DNA of 64,000 bases from Candidatus Gastranaerophilales bacterium (lineage in GTDB: Bacteria > Cyanobacteriota > Vampirovibrionia > Gastranaerophilales > Gastranaerophilaceae). The notes beneath the pieces were generated by a model that was not told where the DNA came from, searched no databases, and saw only the letters and a program-made list of their open reading frames with translations. Made by a program: the position numbers and the translations under genes. The number at the start of each line of letters is the position of its first letter. The first letter of the stretch is position 1. Positions 18,819 to 27,183 of this stretch are shown here, in pieces. The stretch is taken from assembly GCA_944324945.1 (NCBI GenBank), contig CALUYE010000001.1, positions 248,001 through 312,000 on the forward strand. Direction: 5' to 3'.

Positions 18819-20267
18819 ATGCTTTTATTTTTTATAGGCATTTTAATATTAACAACAGGTTATTTAACTTATTCAAAATATGTTGAAGCACAATTTTGCC
18901 CCGAAGATAAAGAAGCTGCTTCAATCAAAAAATATGACGGTGTGGATTATATTCCTTTGAGCGAATTTAAAAATATGGTTATCCATCTTTTTAATATTGC
19001 AGGCATGGGCCCTGTTTTAGCTGCCATTCAAGGGGTATTATTCGGACCTTGGGTTTTTATCATAATACCTTTAGGCTGCGTTTTTATGGGGGCGGTGCAT
19101 GATTATATGTGCGGTATGGTCTCAATGAGAACGGGGGGTTTGCAGTTAACAGGCATGATTAAAAAATTTCTCGGGCATAAATTTTTTAACTTTTTTATGA
19201 TTGCCATAACTTTAATGTCTTTTATATGGGTTGCTGTTTTTGTGTATGGCTCGGGGGATATATTTCTTCAAAGATTTTTAAATCAAAGCGATTTTTCCCT
19301 TTCAAACCCTTTAGCGCTTTTAGTTTACGGAATTATTTTTCTTTATTTCCTGATTGCCGCTATGTTTCCGATTGATAAAATAATAGCCAGAATATATCCC
19401 TTTTTTGCTTTTATATTTCTTTTAGGGACAATACTTTTATTATTGGGATATATAACAAAAGGTTTGAATATTCCTTCTTTGAATATTGAAAATTTTCATT
19501 TTCACAAAGATAATCTTCCCTGGATTCCCTTTTTCTTTTTAACTGTCAGCTGCGGGCTGCTTTCAGGTTCCCATGCAACACAGGCGCCGATTATTTCAAG
19601 AACGGTAAAAAACGAAAAACAGGGAAGAAAGATTTTTTATCTTATGATGTGTTTTGAAAGCGTTATTATGATGATATGGGCGCTTGGCGCAATGAGCGTT
19701 TATAATTTAAATCTTGTTGATTCTAATTTAATCGGAAGCGCAAATGTTGTTAATATTATAGCGTCTAATTATGCTCCTTATAATCTTGGTGCCGTTGTAG
19801 CTCTTGCGGTTCTTTTACTTCCTTTAACATCAGGCGATACCGCTTTAAGAAGTATCAGGATGATGGTAGCAGAAGCGCTTAATTTGTCTCAAAAACCTCT
19901 TAAAAATAGAGCAATAATTATAATTCCCTCGGTTTTATGCTCAATTCTTGTTTTAATCTGGGCTAAAACAGGGGCGGGCAGCTTTAATATTGTCTGGCGG
20001 TATACTATGTTTATAAATCAATTAATTGCACTTCCCGTATTGCTTATTGCATCAATATTTTTATACAGACAAAGAAAAAACTATTTTATTGCGCTTATAC
20101 CGTTCTTATTTTACGTATTTATTTTAAGCACTTTTATTCTAAACGCCAAAATAGGTTTTAATATAAATCTTACAATTTCAAAAATAATTGCGCTTGTTAT
20201 ATCAATTACTGTTTTAGTTGTGTTCTTTATTAAAATGGTGCAATATCGGAAAAATAAAATTACTTAA
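18819..20267 (+). CDS. cstA: CstA-family peptide/pyruvate transporter
   Basis: The 482-residue polytopic membrane protein has CstA hallmarks: an N-terminal helix followed by SKYVEAQF, HLFNIAGMGPVLAAIQG, FMGAVHDYMCGMVSMR and SGSHATQAPIISRT. CstA proteins take up peptides or pyruvate during carbon limitation. This is the short version; the E. coli protein has about 700 residues. A GAGG ribosome site precedes the ATG. Its last 8 nt overlap the end of the convergent DMT gene. Confidence 0.88.
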   Translation: MLLFFIGILILTTGYLTYSKYVEAQFCPEDKEAASIKKYDGVDYIPLSEFKNMVIHLFNIAGMGPVLAAIQGVLFGPWVFIIIPLGCVFMGAVHDYMCGMVSMRTGGLQLTGMIKKFLGHKFFNFFMIAITLMSFIWVAVFVYGSGDIFLQRFLNQSDFSLSNPLALLVYGIIFLYFLIAAMFPIDKIIARIYPFFAFIFLLGTILLLLGYITKGLNIPSLNIENFHFHKDNLPWIPFFFLTVSCGLLSGSHATQAPIISRTVKNEKQGRKIFYLMMCFESVIMMIWALGAMSVYNLNLVDSNLIGSANVVNIIASNYAPYNLGAVVALAVLLLPLTSGDTALRSIRMMVAEALNLSQKPLKNRAIIIIPSVLCSILVLIWAKTGAGSFNIVWRYTMFINQLIALPVLLIASIFLYRQRKNYFIALIPFLFYVFILSTFILNAKIGFNINLTISKIIALVISITVLVVFFIKMVQYRKNKIT

Positions 20268-20682
20268 TTAAAATCAATCCGCTAAGACACAAAATAACCC
20301 CTATAATTTGTTGAATTGAAAACGATTCTTTATAAAAAAGAACTCCCGTAAAAACAAGCAAAGTTGAAACCGCAACCGTTGCAATAAGAGCGCAAATACT
20401 TATGTGCCATCCGTTTCGATAAGCAAGCGTATAGCCTATTTCAACCCCTGCTATGGCTATTCCTAAAACATAGCTTATCCAGTTCAATTTACCTAATTCT
20501 TTTACAACATTATTATCGTTTGTTATAAGAAATAAAATAAAAGTTACAATAACACAAACAACATAAGCAATGCACAGAGATAAATAAGGATTCACCCCCT
20601 GCGGCTGGTTTTTTAAAAGGTTATGATAGGTATAATAAGAACCAATCACAAGAAATAACGGAAAACAGTAAGCAAGATTCAT
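20260..20682 (-). CDS. Small DMT-superfamily (EamA-like) membrane protein
   Basis: A 140-residue protein with four to five membrane helices, the size of a half EamA unit. TLLVFTGVLFYKESFSIQQIIGVILCLSGLILIK at the C-terminus is the typical last-two-helices pattern (a Glu-Ser break, then a Gly-rich helix) of drug/metabolite transporters. Such four-helix proteins work as dimers. The substrate is unknown. GGAGAG lies before the start codon. Confidence 0.72.
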   Translation of the reverse strand: MNLAYCFPLFLVIGSYYTYHNLLKNQPQGVNPYLSLCIAYVVCVIVTFILFLITNDNNVVKELGKLNWISYVLGIAIAGVEIGYTLAYRNGWHISICALIATVAVSTLLVFTGVLFYKESFSIQQIIGVILCLSGLILIK

Positions 20683-20799
20683 GATTTTCTCTCCAAAAAA
20701 TTGTTAAAATTAATTTAAATTTAAATAAATACAAAAGTCAACAAAATAATGAATTCAAATTCAATCATATTAAGAAAATATTAATTTTTTTAAAAAAAC

Positions 20800-20825
20800 T
20801 TTACATAGTTTTTTTGTGTTATAAT
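20800..20825 (+). promoter_or_regulatory. Candidate pflB promoter
   Basis: TATAAT at 20820-20825, 35 nt before the pflB ATG, with TTTACA at 20800-20805. The 14-nt spacing is short, so either the -35 is different or an activator helps. The upstream DNA is A/T-tract rich. Confidence 0.45.
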
Positions 20826-20859
20826 TTAATCAAATCGAAGTCAAAAAAAGGAGAAAATA

Positions 20860-22905
20860 ATGACATTTAAACCAGGAAAATGGCAAAGTGAAATTAATGT
20901 ACGTGATTTCATTCAGAAAAATTATACACCCTATGACGGTGATTCAAGCTTCTTAGCAGGGCCAACCGAAGCTACAACTAAATTATGGGACAGATGCTGC
21001 GAACTTTTTAAAGAAGAAAGAGAAAAAGGCGGCGTTTTGGATATGGATACAAAAGTTGTTTCAACAATCACATCCCATGGCCCCGGATACATCATTAAAG
21101 ATTTGGAAAAAATCGTCGGTTTGCAAACAGATGCTCCCTTAAAACGCTCAATGCAACCTTTCGGCGGCATCAGAATGGCTGAAACTTCTTGCAAATCTTA
21201 CGGTTATGAACTTGATCCGGAAGTTAAAGAAATTTTCACAAAATACAGAAAAACTCACAACCAAGGCGTATTTGACGCATACACTCCCGAAATGAGAAAA
21301 GCGCGCCATGCCGCAATTCTAACAGGACTTCCCGATGCATACGGCAGAGGTCGTATCATAGGCGATTACAGACGTGTAGCTCTATACGGTATCGACAGAT
21401 TAATTGAAGATAAACAAGAACAACATGCCTCGCTTGACGGCGAAATGACACCCGATAAAATTCAATTAAAAGAAGAAATAGCAGAACAAATAAGAGCTCT
21501 TGAAGAGATGAAACAATTGGGTGCAGAATACGGTTTTGATATTTCAAAACCCGCAACAAACGCTCGTGAAGCTGTTCAATGGTTATATTTCGGATATTTA
21601 TCGGCAGTTAAAGAACAAAACGGCGCCGCAATGTCGTTTGGAAGAACTTCAACTTTCCTTGATATCTATATTGAAAACGATTTAAGAAACGGAACCCTAA
21701 CGGAATCCGAAGCTCAAGAATTAATTGACCATTTGATTATGAAATTAAGACTTGTTAAATTTGCAAGAACACCTGAATACAATTCACTATTCTCGGGAGA
21801 CCCGACTTGGGTAACCGAATCAATCGGCGGTGTCGGCGTTGACGGTCGTCATATGGTTACAAAAAACTCATTCAGATATCTACACACGCTTGAAAACCTT
21901 GGAACCGCACCCGAACCTAATATGACGGTTCTATGGTCAACAAGATTGCCTCAAGGCTTTAAAGAATATGCAGCTCATATTTCAATCAAAACTTCATCAA
22001 TCCAATACGAAAACGACGATATGATGAGAGTTACGCACGGCGATGATTACGCTATCGCATGCTGCGTTTCTTCAATGGTTGTAGGTAAAGAAATGCAATT
22101 CTTCGGCGCAAGAGCTAACCTTGCAAAATGTTTATTGTATGCAATAAACGGCGGTGTGGACGAAAGATTAAAAGAACAAGTAGGCCCGAGATTCAGACCA
22201 ATTACATCGGAATATCTTGACTTTGATGAAGTAATGGAAAGATATGAAGATATGATGGAGTGGCTGGCAGGTCTATACGTAAATACACTAAACGTAATTC
22301 ACTACATGCACGATAAATACTGCTACGAAAGATCTCAAATGGCTCTTCATGACAGAGACGTAAAAAGATACTTCGCAACCGGTATTGCAGGTTTATCCGT
22401 TGTAGCAGATTCACTTTCAGCAATTAAATATGCAAAAGTTAAAACAATAAGAGATGAACAAGGCATCGTAGTTGACTACGAAGTTGAAGGCGATTATCCT
22501 AAATACGGAAACAACGACGATAGAGTAGACCAATTTGCAGTTACAATAGTTAAGAAATTTATGAACATGATTAGAAAACACTATACTTACAGAAACTCTA
22601 TTCCTACAATGTCAATCTTAACTATCACATCTAACGTTGTATACGGTAAAAAGACAGGAAATACTCCTGACGGAAGAAAAGCAGGTATTCCTTTGGCACC
22701 CGGAGCTAACCCGATGCACGGACGCGACACAAACGGCGCAGTTGCCTCCTTATCATCCGTTGCAAAATTACCGTTCGGAGATGCTCAAGACGGCATTTCA
22801 AATACTTTCTCAATCATTCCTAACGCTTTAGGTAAAGACGAAGTATTTATGGGCGATCTTGACATCAAACTTGACTGCGGATGCTGCGAAGGCGTTTGCA
22901 GATAA
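20860..22905 (+). CDS. pflB: Pyruvate formate-lyase core subunit lacking the glycyl-radical domain
   Basis: The 681-residue protein follows E. coli PflB closely over the whole barrel (start [16 protein letters not shown]; active site [12 protein letters not shown] with the catalytic pair Cys401-Cys402; end [13 protein letters not shown]). PFL converts pyruvate and CoA to acetyl-CoA and formate in anaerobic fermentation. Normal PflB is about 740-760 residues and ends with the glycyl-radical RVSGYAV loop; here the frame stops before that domain and adds a Cys-rich tail ([11 protein letters not shown]). The missing domain is the next gene. Codons are rich in C-ending forms unlike the neighbours, a sign of high expression. 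AAAGGAG precedes the ATG. No activating enzyme gene lies in the window. Confidence 0.95.
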   Translation: MTFKPGKWQSEINVRDFIQKNYTPYDGDSSFLAGPTEATTKLWDRCCELFKEEREKGGVLDMDTKVVSTITSHGPGYIIKDLEKIVGLQTDAPLKRSMQPFGGIRMAETSCKSYGYELDPEVKEIFTKYRKTHNQGVFDAYTPEMRKARHAAILTGLPDAYGRGRIIGDYRRVALYGIDRLIEDKQEQHASLDGEMTPDKIQLKEEIAEQIRALEEMKQLGAEYGFDISKPATNAREAVQWLYFGYLSAVKEQNGAAMSFGRTSTFLDIYIENDLRNGTLTESEAQELIDHLIMKLRLVKFARTPEYNSLFSGDPTWVTESIGGVGVDGRHMVTKNSFRYLHTLENLGTAPEPNMTVLWSTRLPQGFKEYAAHISIKTSSIQYENDDMMRVTHGDDYAIACCVSSMVVGKEMQFFGARANLAKCLLYAINGGVDERLKEQVGPRFRPITSEYLDFDEVMERYEDMMEWLAGLYVNTLNVIHYMHDKYCYERSQMALHDRDVKRYFATGIAGLSVVADSLSAIKYAKVKTIRDEQGIVVDYEVEGDYPKYGNNDDRVDQFAVTIVKKFMNMIRKHYTYRNSIPTMSILTITSNVVYGKKTGNTPDGRKAGIPLAPGANPMHGRDTNGAVASLSSVAKLPFGDAQDGISNTFSIIPNALGKDEVFMGDLDIKLDCGCCEGVCR

Positions 22906-22937
22906 TATAGGAATACAAATATAAAAAGGAAAATATT

Positions 22938-23177
22938 ATGGCAACTCAACAAGAACAAAACTTAATCGACTTATTAGACGGATACGTAGAAAAAGGCGGA
23001 CACCACCTTAACGTTAACGTATTCAACAGAGAAACACTTCTTGATGCTCAAGCACATCCTGAAAAATATCCTCAACTAACAGTCAGAGTATCAGGATACG
23101 CAGTTAACTTCATCAAATTAACAAAAGAACAACAAGATGATGTTATCTCAAGAACATTCCATTCAAGAATCGCATAA
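22938..23177 (+). CDS. Stand-alone glycyl-radical domain of pyruvate formate-lyase (GrcA-like)
   Basis: A 79-residue protein that matches the C-terminal domain of Pfl[40 protein letters not shown], and the radical site RVSGYAV with Gly53, ending in [11 protein letters not shown]. coli GrcA (YfiD) has the same domain but only replaces a damaged C-terminus of a complete PflB; here the large protein has no such domain, so this subunit should be needed for catalysis. It has its own start and ribosome site (AAAAAGGAAAA) 32 nt after the pflB stop, and lies in another frame. Codon use matches pflB (C-ending), so both are likely highly and jointly expressed. Confidence 0.93.
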   Translation: MATQQEQNLIDLLDGYVEKGGHHLNVNVFNRETLLDAQAHPEKYPQLTVRVSGYAVNFIKLTKEQQDDVISRTFHSRIA

Positions 23178-23200
23178 ATTTTGCATTGATTGTATCAATT

Positions 23201-23227
23201 AAAGCGGACTTAAGTCCGCTTTTTTTA
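23201..23227. terminator. Intrinsic terminator after the split pfl genes
   Basis: AAAGCGGACTT/AAGTCCGCTTT (23201-23222) is a perfect palindrome followed by T's. It lies 24 nt after the glycyl-radical gene and abuts the end of the convergent HAD gene. Confidence 0.88.
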
Positions 23228-23599
23228 TCCCTTCCAATAAGGCCTAAAAGTAACTATTTCCTCATATATTTCATTAAAATTCCCCCGAAACGTCAAAGCT
23301 CTATCATCAATACACAAAAAAGCAGGCAACTTAACATTGGTTATATTACTAAAATATGAATAAAGATTATTATCAACTAACCACTTCGCGGATTTTAAAA
23401 TGTTCCTTGTCGTAAACAAAACAAGATTAAATCTACCTAAACTATATAACCTCTCAACAAACTCTCTTGCCCCCTCTCTAATCTCAGGAATAAACTCCTC
23501 ATCATACTCCCCACAATAACAATTCAAAACCCCATCCAAATCAATCAAAATATTCCGCCTAAATTTATTTTCTTCTTTTGTCTTGTTGCTTATACTCAT
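23225..23599 (-). CDS. HAD-superfamily-like phosphatase
   Basis: I choose the ATG at 23599 (MSISNKTKEENKF, about 124 residues) because GGGGGAGGGTG stands 9-12 nt before it; an upstream ATG at 23620 in the same frame is possible. The protein opens with ILIDLDGVLN, the HAD nucleophile motif DxDG, has a motif II-like LFTTRN and a motif III/IV region LCIDDRAL. It is a short HAD protein without a large cap domain, resembling small nucleotidase-like members. Substrate unknown. It overlaps the nuclease gene upstream by at least 35 nt. The coding strand is rich in G and uses AGG/GGG codons, unlike most of the window. Confidence 0.65.
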   Translation of the reverse strand: MSISNKTKEENKFRRNILIDLDGVLNCYCGEYDEEFIPEIREGAREFVERLYSLGRFNLVLFTTRNILKSAKWLVDNNLYSYFSNITNVKLPAFLCIDDRALTFRGNFNEIYEEIVTFRPYWKG

Positions 23600-24011
23600 A
23601 AACCAAACACCCTCCCCCATTAATCATCTCTTCATTAACATTCACTCTACCAAAATACAAAACCCCCAACGCTCTAGAATACCTATCTACTCCCTGAAAT
23701 TGAAAATAAATCCTATCCTTCCCAACCTGATTAAATAAACCACTCAAATATTCTTTCGATTTTTCCCCTCTTTCAACAACCTCATCAACACTAATCCCCC
23801 CTTCATAAGCCTGCCTATACGCCCTATTTATCCTCATAGTCTCATAACAATCAACTCCCTTCAACCTAACCAAAAACACCTCACCTTCAATCCTAGCCCC
23901 AACCGTATCTCCATCGTAGATTTTGGTTATGGTGATTGGGATATATGAATTGTCTGCAGAAGCAGTTGAAATGATTAATAAAATCATGGATAAAATTATT
24001 CTTAGTTTCAT
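23565..24011 (-). CDS. Secreted thermonuclease-like (SNase) protein
   Basis: A 148-residue protein with a signal peptide (about residues 1-19) and a staphylococcal-nuclease fold: ITKIYDGDTVGARIEG with the metal-binding Asp pair, VRLKGVDCYE with the catalytic-loop Arg and Asp/Glu, and DRYSRALGVLYF, where the second catalytic Arg is expected. It should cleave DNA/RNA outside the cytoplasm. The gene is G-rich on its coding strand, with AGG, GGG and GTT codons, which differs clearly from pfl and the flagellar genes and suggests a transfer. The upstream region holds an inverted repeat shared with the divergent XRE gene. Confidence 0.85.
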   Translation of the reverse strand: MKLRIILSMILLIISTASADNSYIPITITKIYDGDTVGARIEGEVFLVRLKGVDCYETMRINRAYRQAYEGGISVDEVVERGEKSKEYLSGLFNQVGKDRIYFQFQGVDRYSRALGVLYFGRVNVNEEMINGGGCLVYEYKQQDKRRK

Positions 24012-24049
24012 AAAGCCTTTAAGTATAAAAATAAATGTATGTAGTACGG

Positions 24050-24077
24050 TGTAAATATAGTTTAGAATATATTTACA
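24050..24077. promoter_or_regulatory. Operator-like inverted repeat between nuclease and XRE genes
   Basis: TGTAAATATA (24050-24059), 8 nt, TATATTTACA (24068-24077): a perfect 10-bp inverted repeat between the divergent SNase gene (start 24011) and XRE gene (start 24149). Its half-site GTAAATAT recurs in the palindrome at 25501-25512. Confidence 0.5.
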
Positions 24078-24148
24078 TAAAATGCAACAATTATTTATAA
24101 CATATTGTGTGATGGAAGGGTATTATTTGATTCGTTAAACTTTATATT

Positions 24149-24475
24149 ATGTCATTAAAATTGCAATTTGGTAAAAAAATTCAAGAATTACGCAATTTGT
24201 TTTTACTAACACAGGAAAGTTTAGCAGAAAAGCTTGGTGTAAGCAGAAACACAATTGCAAGAATCGAAAAAGGAGATAACTTTCCTTCCGTTGAAACTCT
24301 TGAAAAAATACAAGAAATTTTTAATATTGAATATGGAGAATTGTTTAATTTTAAAGAAACATCAGTTAAACAACTTGAAGCATCACTTAGCGCAAGACTT
24401 ATTAATTTATGTGAAACAGATAAAAAATTTTTTATATCCGTAATTGATTCTTATTTAAAAACAAAAAATAAGTAA
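24149..24475 (+). CDS. XRE-family helix-turn-helix regulator
   Basis: A 108-residue protein. Residues about 7-65 form an XRE/Cro-CI HTH: FGKKIQELRNLF, TQESLAEKLGVSRNTIARIEKGDNFPSVETLEKI. The C-terminal 45 residues are helical and may dimerise. The ATG at 24149 has no clear Shine-Dalgarno. The inverted repeat about 70-100 nt upstream is a likely operator. It is convergent with another XRE gene, the ends being 3 nt apart. Confidence 0.88.
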   Translation: MSLKLQFGKKIQELRNLFLLTQESLAEKLGVSRNTIARIEKGDNFPSVETLEKIQEIFNIEYGELFNFKETSVKQLEASLSARLINLCETDKKFFISVIDSYLKTKNK

Positions 24476-24477
24476 AA

Positions 24478-24840
24478 TTAATCAACAAGCGCTTTTAAGA
24501 TTTTTAACGCGATTTTTCTTTGCTGTTCATCCATTTTGAAAAATATTTTCTCTAACGCTTTAATATCTTCATTTTTAGATAGTTCTTCTTCTTTTTCATA
24601 ATTAAATAAATAAACCAACGGAATATCAAGAGCTTTTGGCAAAACAAACAAAAGAGGAGAAGAAGCAAAATTATATCCCGTTTCTATTCCTGATATAGTT
24701 TGAGATGTGCATTTACAACGTTCGGCAAGCTGTTCTTGAGTTAAACCAGCTAATATCCTGTATTCTCTAACCTTAGCACCAAATTTTTTAAAGCTTTCCT
24801 TCGGAGTTTTTCTCATATTATTAGGATATATTACTTTCAA
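24478..24840 (-). CDS. XRE-family helix-turn-helix regulator
   Basis: A 120-residue protein with an HTH at about residues 20-78 (FGAKVREYRILAGLTQEQLAERCKCTSQTISGIETGYNF) and a helical C-terminus (SKNEDIKALEKIFFKMDEQQRKIA). The start could also be the internal ATG of MRKTPKES (residue 9). A perfect inverted repeat lies 13-41 nt upstream of the start at 24840 and would let the protein repress itself. The gene is not closely similar to the convergent XRE gene. Confidence 0.87.
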   Translation of the reverse strand: MKVIYPNNMRKTPKESFKKFGAKVREYRILAGLTQEQLAERCKCTSQTISGIETGYNFASSPLLFVLPKALDIPLVYLFNYEKEEELSKNEDIKALEKIFFKMDEQQRKIALKILKALVD

Positions 24841-24852
24841 AAACTCTCAATC

Positions 24853-24881
24853 GAATTTAATCGATGTCCATACGATTAAAT
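24853..24881. promoter_or_regulatory. Operator-like inverted repeat at the XRE gene 24478-24840
   Basis: AATTTAATCG (24853-24862), 9 nt, CGATTAAATT (24872-24881): a perfect 10-bp inverted repeat directly upstream of the minus-strand XRE gene, at the spacing usual for Cro/CI-type dimers. Confidence 0.5.
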
Positions 24882-25009
24882 TATATATTGATACCTTAAA
24901 TACATATTTACAAAGTAGATTAGCCTAAGACGCCCAATGTTTTTCTTCTCTTTAATTTATTTAAATTCAAACCCCGTAATTATTCATTTAATTTCAACCC
25001 CCTTGAACG

Positions 25010-25064
25010 TTCATTTCTCTTTCTTTTCCACTCAATCGCCGTAAGCAAAAGAAAGAGAAACGAA
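25010..25064 (-). repeat. Imperfect 18-bp hairpin
   Basis: TTCATTTCTCTTTCTTTT (25010-25027) and AAAAGAAAGAGAAACGAA (25047-25064) around a 19-nt loop. The only mismatch becomes a G-U pair if the minus strand is transcribed, which fits a leftward RNA. Confidence 0.5.
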
Positions 25065-25218
25065 CCAAAGAGAAAGAAAAAACCGGCTGCCTCAAGCTAA
25101 TTTGCTTCGCAAAGAGATATATTTAATTATATCGTAATTACTTATCCCTCATATTAGTTTATACACCCACACCAAACCAAGCCGATATTTTCTTCTTTTC
25201 GGTTCACTTTTCTTCTTT

Positions 25219-25369
25219 GCTCCTGTGGAGTTTGCTAACGCAAACTCTTACGCACCCTAAAGGCACTTCCAATCCCTAAGGCTCATTCTTCGCCAAGGGA
25301 TTGTGGGCGTCGCCTATCGACAGTTACGCCCGGAACTCATCGTTCCGGCCTACACTCCGGCTTGCGCAC
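25219..25369 (-). repeat. Structured repeat element, copy A
   Basis: Read on the minus strand, this 151-nt block has GTGCGCAAGCCGG (25369-25357), a CCGGAAC-GATGA-GTTCCGG hairpin, GTCGATAGGCGACG (25321-25308), an AATCCC...GGGATT hairpin, a GAGTTTGCG-TTAG-CAAACTC hairpin and AGGAGC (25224-25219). The same blocks in the same order, but with other hairpin sequences, occur at 44584-44676. It is not coding. Confidence 0.55.
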
Positions 25370-25475
25370 TTTTTTGATTACGGCATAAAAAAACAACAAG
25401 CTAATTATTTTTCAATGCTTTCATGATATGATATGCACAGTAGTTTAATACAATATATTTATAATTATACACATA

Positions 25476-25514
25476 TTGGTATATTTATCAACACGTTTTG
25501 GTAAATATTTACAA
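25476..25514. promoter_or_regulatory. Tandem operator-like palindromes before the XRE gene at 25539
   Basis: TTGGTATATTTATCAA (25476-25491) and TTGGTAAATATTTACAA (25498-25514) are two similar near-palindromes 23 bp apart centre to centre; the second has the perfect core GTAAATATTTAC (25501-25512). Both lie just upstream of the chosen start of the XRE gene. Confidence 0.5.
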
Positions 25515-25538
25515 AAATTCATATATATGGAGTATCGG

Positions 25539-25835
25539 ATGTACAGTAAAAAGCTTAAAGATATAAGAAAAAAATTGGGATTTTCTCAGGAGGAAATGGC
25601 TTTTAAAACAGATACATCTTATAGAGCCTATTCAAGTTATGAGAGAGGAGACAGGAAACCCTCTTTTGAATTTTTACAAAAATTAGTTGAGGAATTTGGT
25701 GTTAATTTAAACTGGCTTATAGCAGACAACGGTATTCCTTTTATTGAAAAAGAAAAAAACAGTGAAAACCTTAAAACAGACATTTTAAAAGAAGTAAGAA
25801 AAATGCTTGAAAATGAAGGGATTTTGAAAAAATAG
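25539..25835 (+). CDS. XRE-family helix-turn-helix regulator
   Basis: I choose the ATG at 25539 (98 residues, MYSKKLKDIRKKLGF), which has GGAG at 25529-25532 with 6-nt spacing; the same frame is open 63 nt further, but that part contains the two palindromes and no ribosome site. The HTH is SQEEMAFKTDTSYRAYSSYERGDRKPSFEFLQKL, close to phage-repressor-type domains, followed by FGVNLNWLIADNGIPF, a motif common to CI-like repressors. It most likely controls itself through the tandem palindromes. No phage structural genes lie nearby. Confidence 0.85.
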   Translation: MYSKKLKDIRKKLGFSQEEMAFKTDTSYRAYSSYERGDRKPSFEFLQKLVEEFGVNLNWLIADNGIPFIEKEKNSENLKTDILKEVRKMLENEGILKK

Positions 25836-25842
25836 CTTTATT

Positions 25843-27183
25843 TTAATCAGCGTATTCCTTTTTTAATTTTCTTATTTTTAAAATTACTCTTGTTGATGTG
25901 ATTAAACAAACCATAAATATTCCAAGAGCAAGACCAATCCAGTAGCCTTCAAGAACCATGTGTTTATGGTAGGCTATATAGGTTCCTAAAGGAATGGCTA
26001 TAAAAAGATACCCGAAAAGCATAGTAAACATGATTATTTTGGTATCTTTTAAACCCTTTAAAATACCGACACAGGCTCCTTGAATTCCGTCAAAGAATAA
26101 AAAGCATATTGCTATTTTTAAAATTTTATCGCACCAGTATATTACTTCCTTGTCGCTGCTAAAGAGCGTTATTATATTATTTGAATATAATTCAAGGGTT
26201 GTAAATGTCATAAGACAGACAAAAATAACTATTAAAATGTTTGCAATCGAATATTTTTTAATATTTATTATGTCCTTTGCTCCGTTATAAAAACCTACTT
26301 TTATGCTTGCAGCGTTTGCAACGGACAGGACAATCATAAATGTGAAATTTGCAATACATAAAATTATATTATGAACGGCAGCGTATAAAGCGCTGAATTT
26401 TCCGATAAATACCGCGGTTAAATTAAACCCTAAGAATTCAAAAAACGTAGCGGCACTTATCGGAATTCCTACTCTAATTATTTCTTTTATAAATTCTTTT
26501 GATTTTGCAAATTTTCCTTCAAATAAAGGCAGGCAATAAAGCGCAAGTACAATTGCAACAAGAACTTTGGATATTAAGGTAGCAACGGCAATTCCGATTA
26601 AGCCCATGGGTTCAAAAACAAAGTTTCCGATATTAAAGCCGAACGTCAGAGCGAAATTTAAGATTATATTTAAAATTACCATGACAAAAGATAAAATATT
26701 CGGAAATATAACTTTTTCATAAGCCTGTAAAAATTCTTTCATAGCAACAAATAAGGCTGTCGGGAATATTGTCCAGGCGCATACGTCAATATATTGCGCA
26801 ACAAGCTCTTCAAGGTGTACTTCAAAGCCTAAAAAGCCCAAGTTTCTTAAAAATATTTCTAAAATTATAAAAAACGGAACGGAAATTAAAATCGAGAATA
26901 AAAGAGTTAATTTAAAATATTTTTTTGAAGGCATTTTTTTGCCTCTAAAGTTTGATATAACGGGGCTTATGCTCAAAAGTACGCCGAGCGCTCCTATTGT
27001 GATTGTCATAACTATGGCTGAAGCTACGCTTATTGCGCCAAGTGCAAGAGTTGAATATCTTCCTGCTGCAATGGAATCGGCAAAGCCTACAAGAAGCTGC
27101 GAAACATTCCCCCCTAAAATCGGGAGGGAGAGTTTAAGTAAGTTTAAAATGATTTCTTTATATTCTTTGAATTTTTTAATCAT
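25843..27183 (-). CDS. MATE-family efflux transporter
   Basis: A 446-residue protein with 12 predicted membrane helices in two related halves. The N-terminal LSLPILGGNVSQLLVGFADSI matches the start of MATE/NorM/DinF proteins. It would export organic cations or drugs in exchange for Na+ or H+. It overlaps the upstream GlcD-type oxidase gene by 4 nt, so the two share an mRNA; the oxidase may indicate a metabolite export role, but that is speculation. Confidence 0.9.
   Translation of the reverse strand: MIKKFKEYKEIILNLLKLSLPILGGNVSQLLVGFADSIAAGRYSTLALGAISVASAIVMTITIGALGVLLSISPVISNFRGKKMPSKKYFKLTLLFSILISVPFFIILEIFLRNLGFLGFEVHLEELVAQYIDVCAWTIFPTALFVAMKEFLQAYEKVIFPNILSFVMVILNIILNFALTFGFNIGNFVFEPMGLIGIAVATLISKVLVAIVLALYCLPLFEGKFAKSKEFIKEIIRVGIPISAATFFEFLGFNLTAVFIGKFSALYAAVHNIILCIANFTFMIVLSVANAASIKVGFYNGAKDIINIKKYSIANILIVIFVCLMTFTTLELYSNNIITLFSSDKEVIYWCDKILKIAICFLFFDGIQGACVGILKGLKDTKIIMFTMLFGYLFIAIPLGTYIAYHKHMVLEGYWIGLALGIFMVCLITSTRVILKIRKLKKEYAD

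Larger units (their letters stand above)
24882..25475. other. Long non-coding stretch with hairpins and a repeat element
   Basis: About 590 nt with no credible gene in six frames. From left to right it holds an ATATTTAC half-site (24904-24911), an imperfect 18-bp hairpin (25010-25064), a small TTTGC-TTC-GCAAA hairpin near 25110, a GC-richer block with several hairpins on the minus strand (25219-25369), and AT-rich DNA leading into tandem operator-like palindromes. The strand asymmetry of the hairpins suggests that any transcript runs leftward. Confidence 0.6.

Noticed and set aside
22870-22945. Frameshift in a normal pflB
   Set aside because: The gap holds a stop, a ribosome site and a start codon, and the conserved domain sequence continues without loss in the second gene; a single indel would not give this.
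24882-25475. Remnant of a prophage around the XRE genes
   Set aside because: No integrase, terminase, capsid or lysis gene is recognisable; the patch is better described as accessory DNA with regulators.
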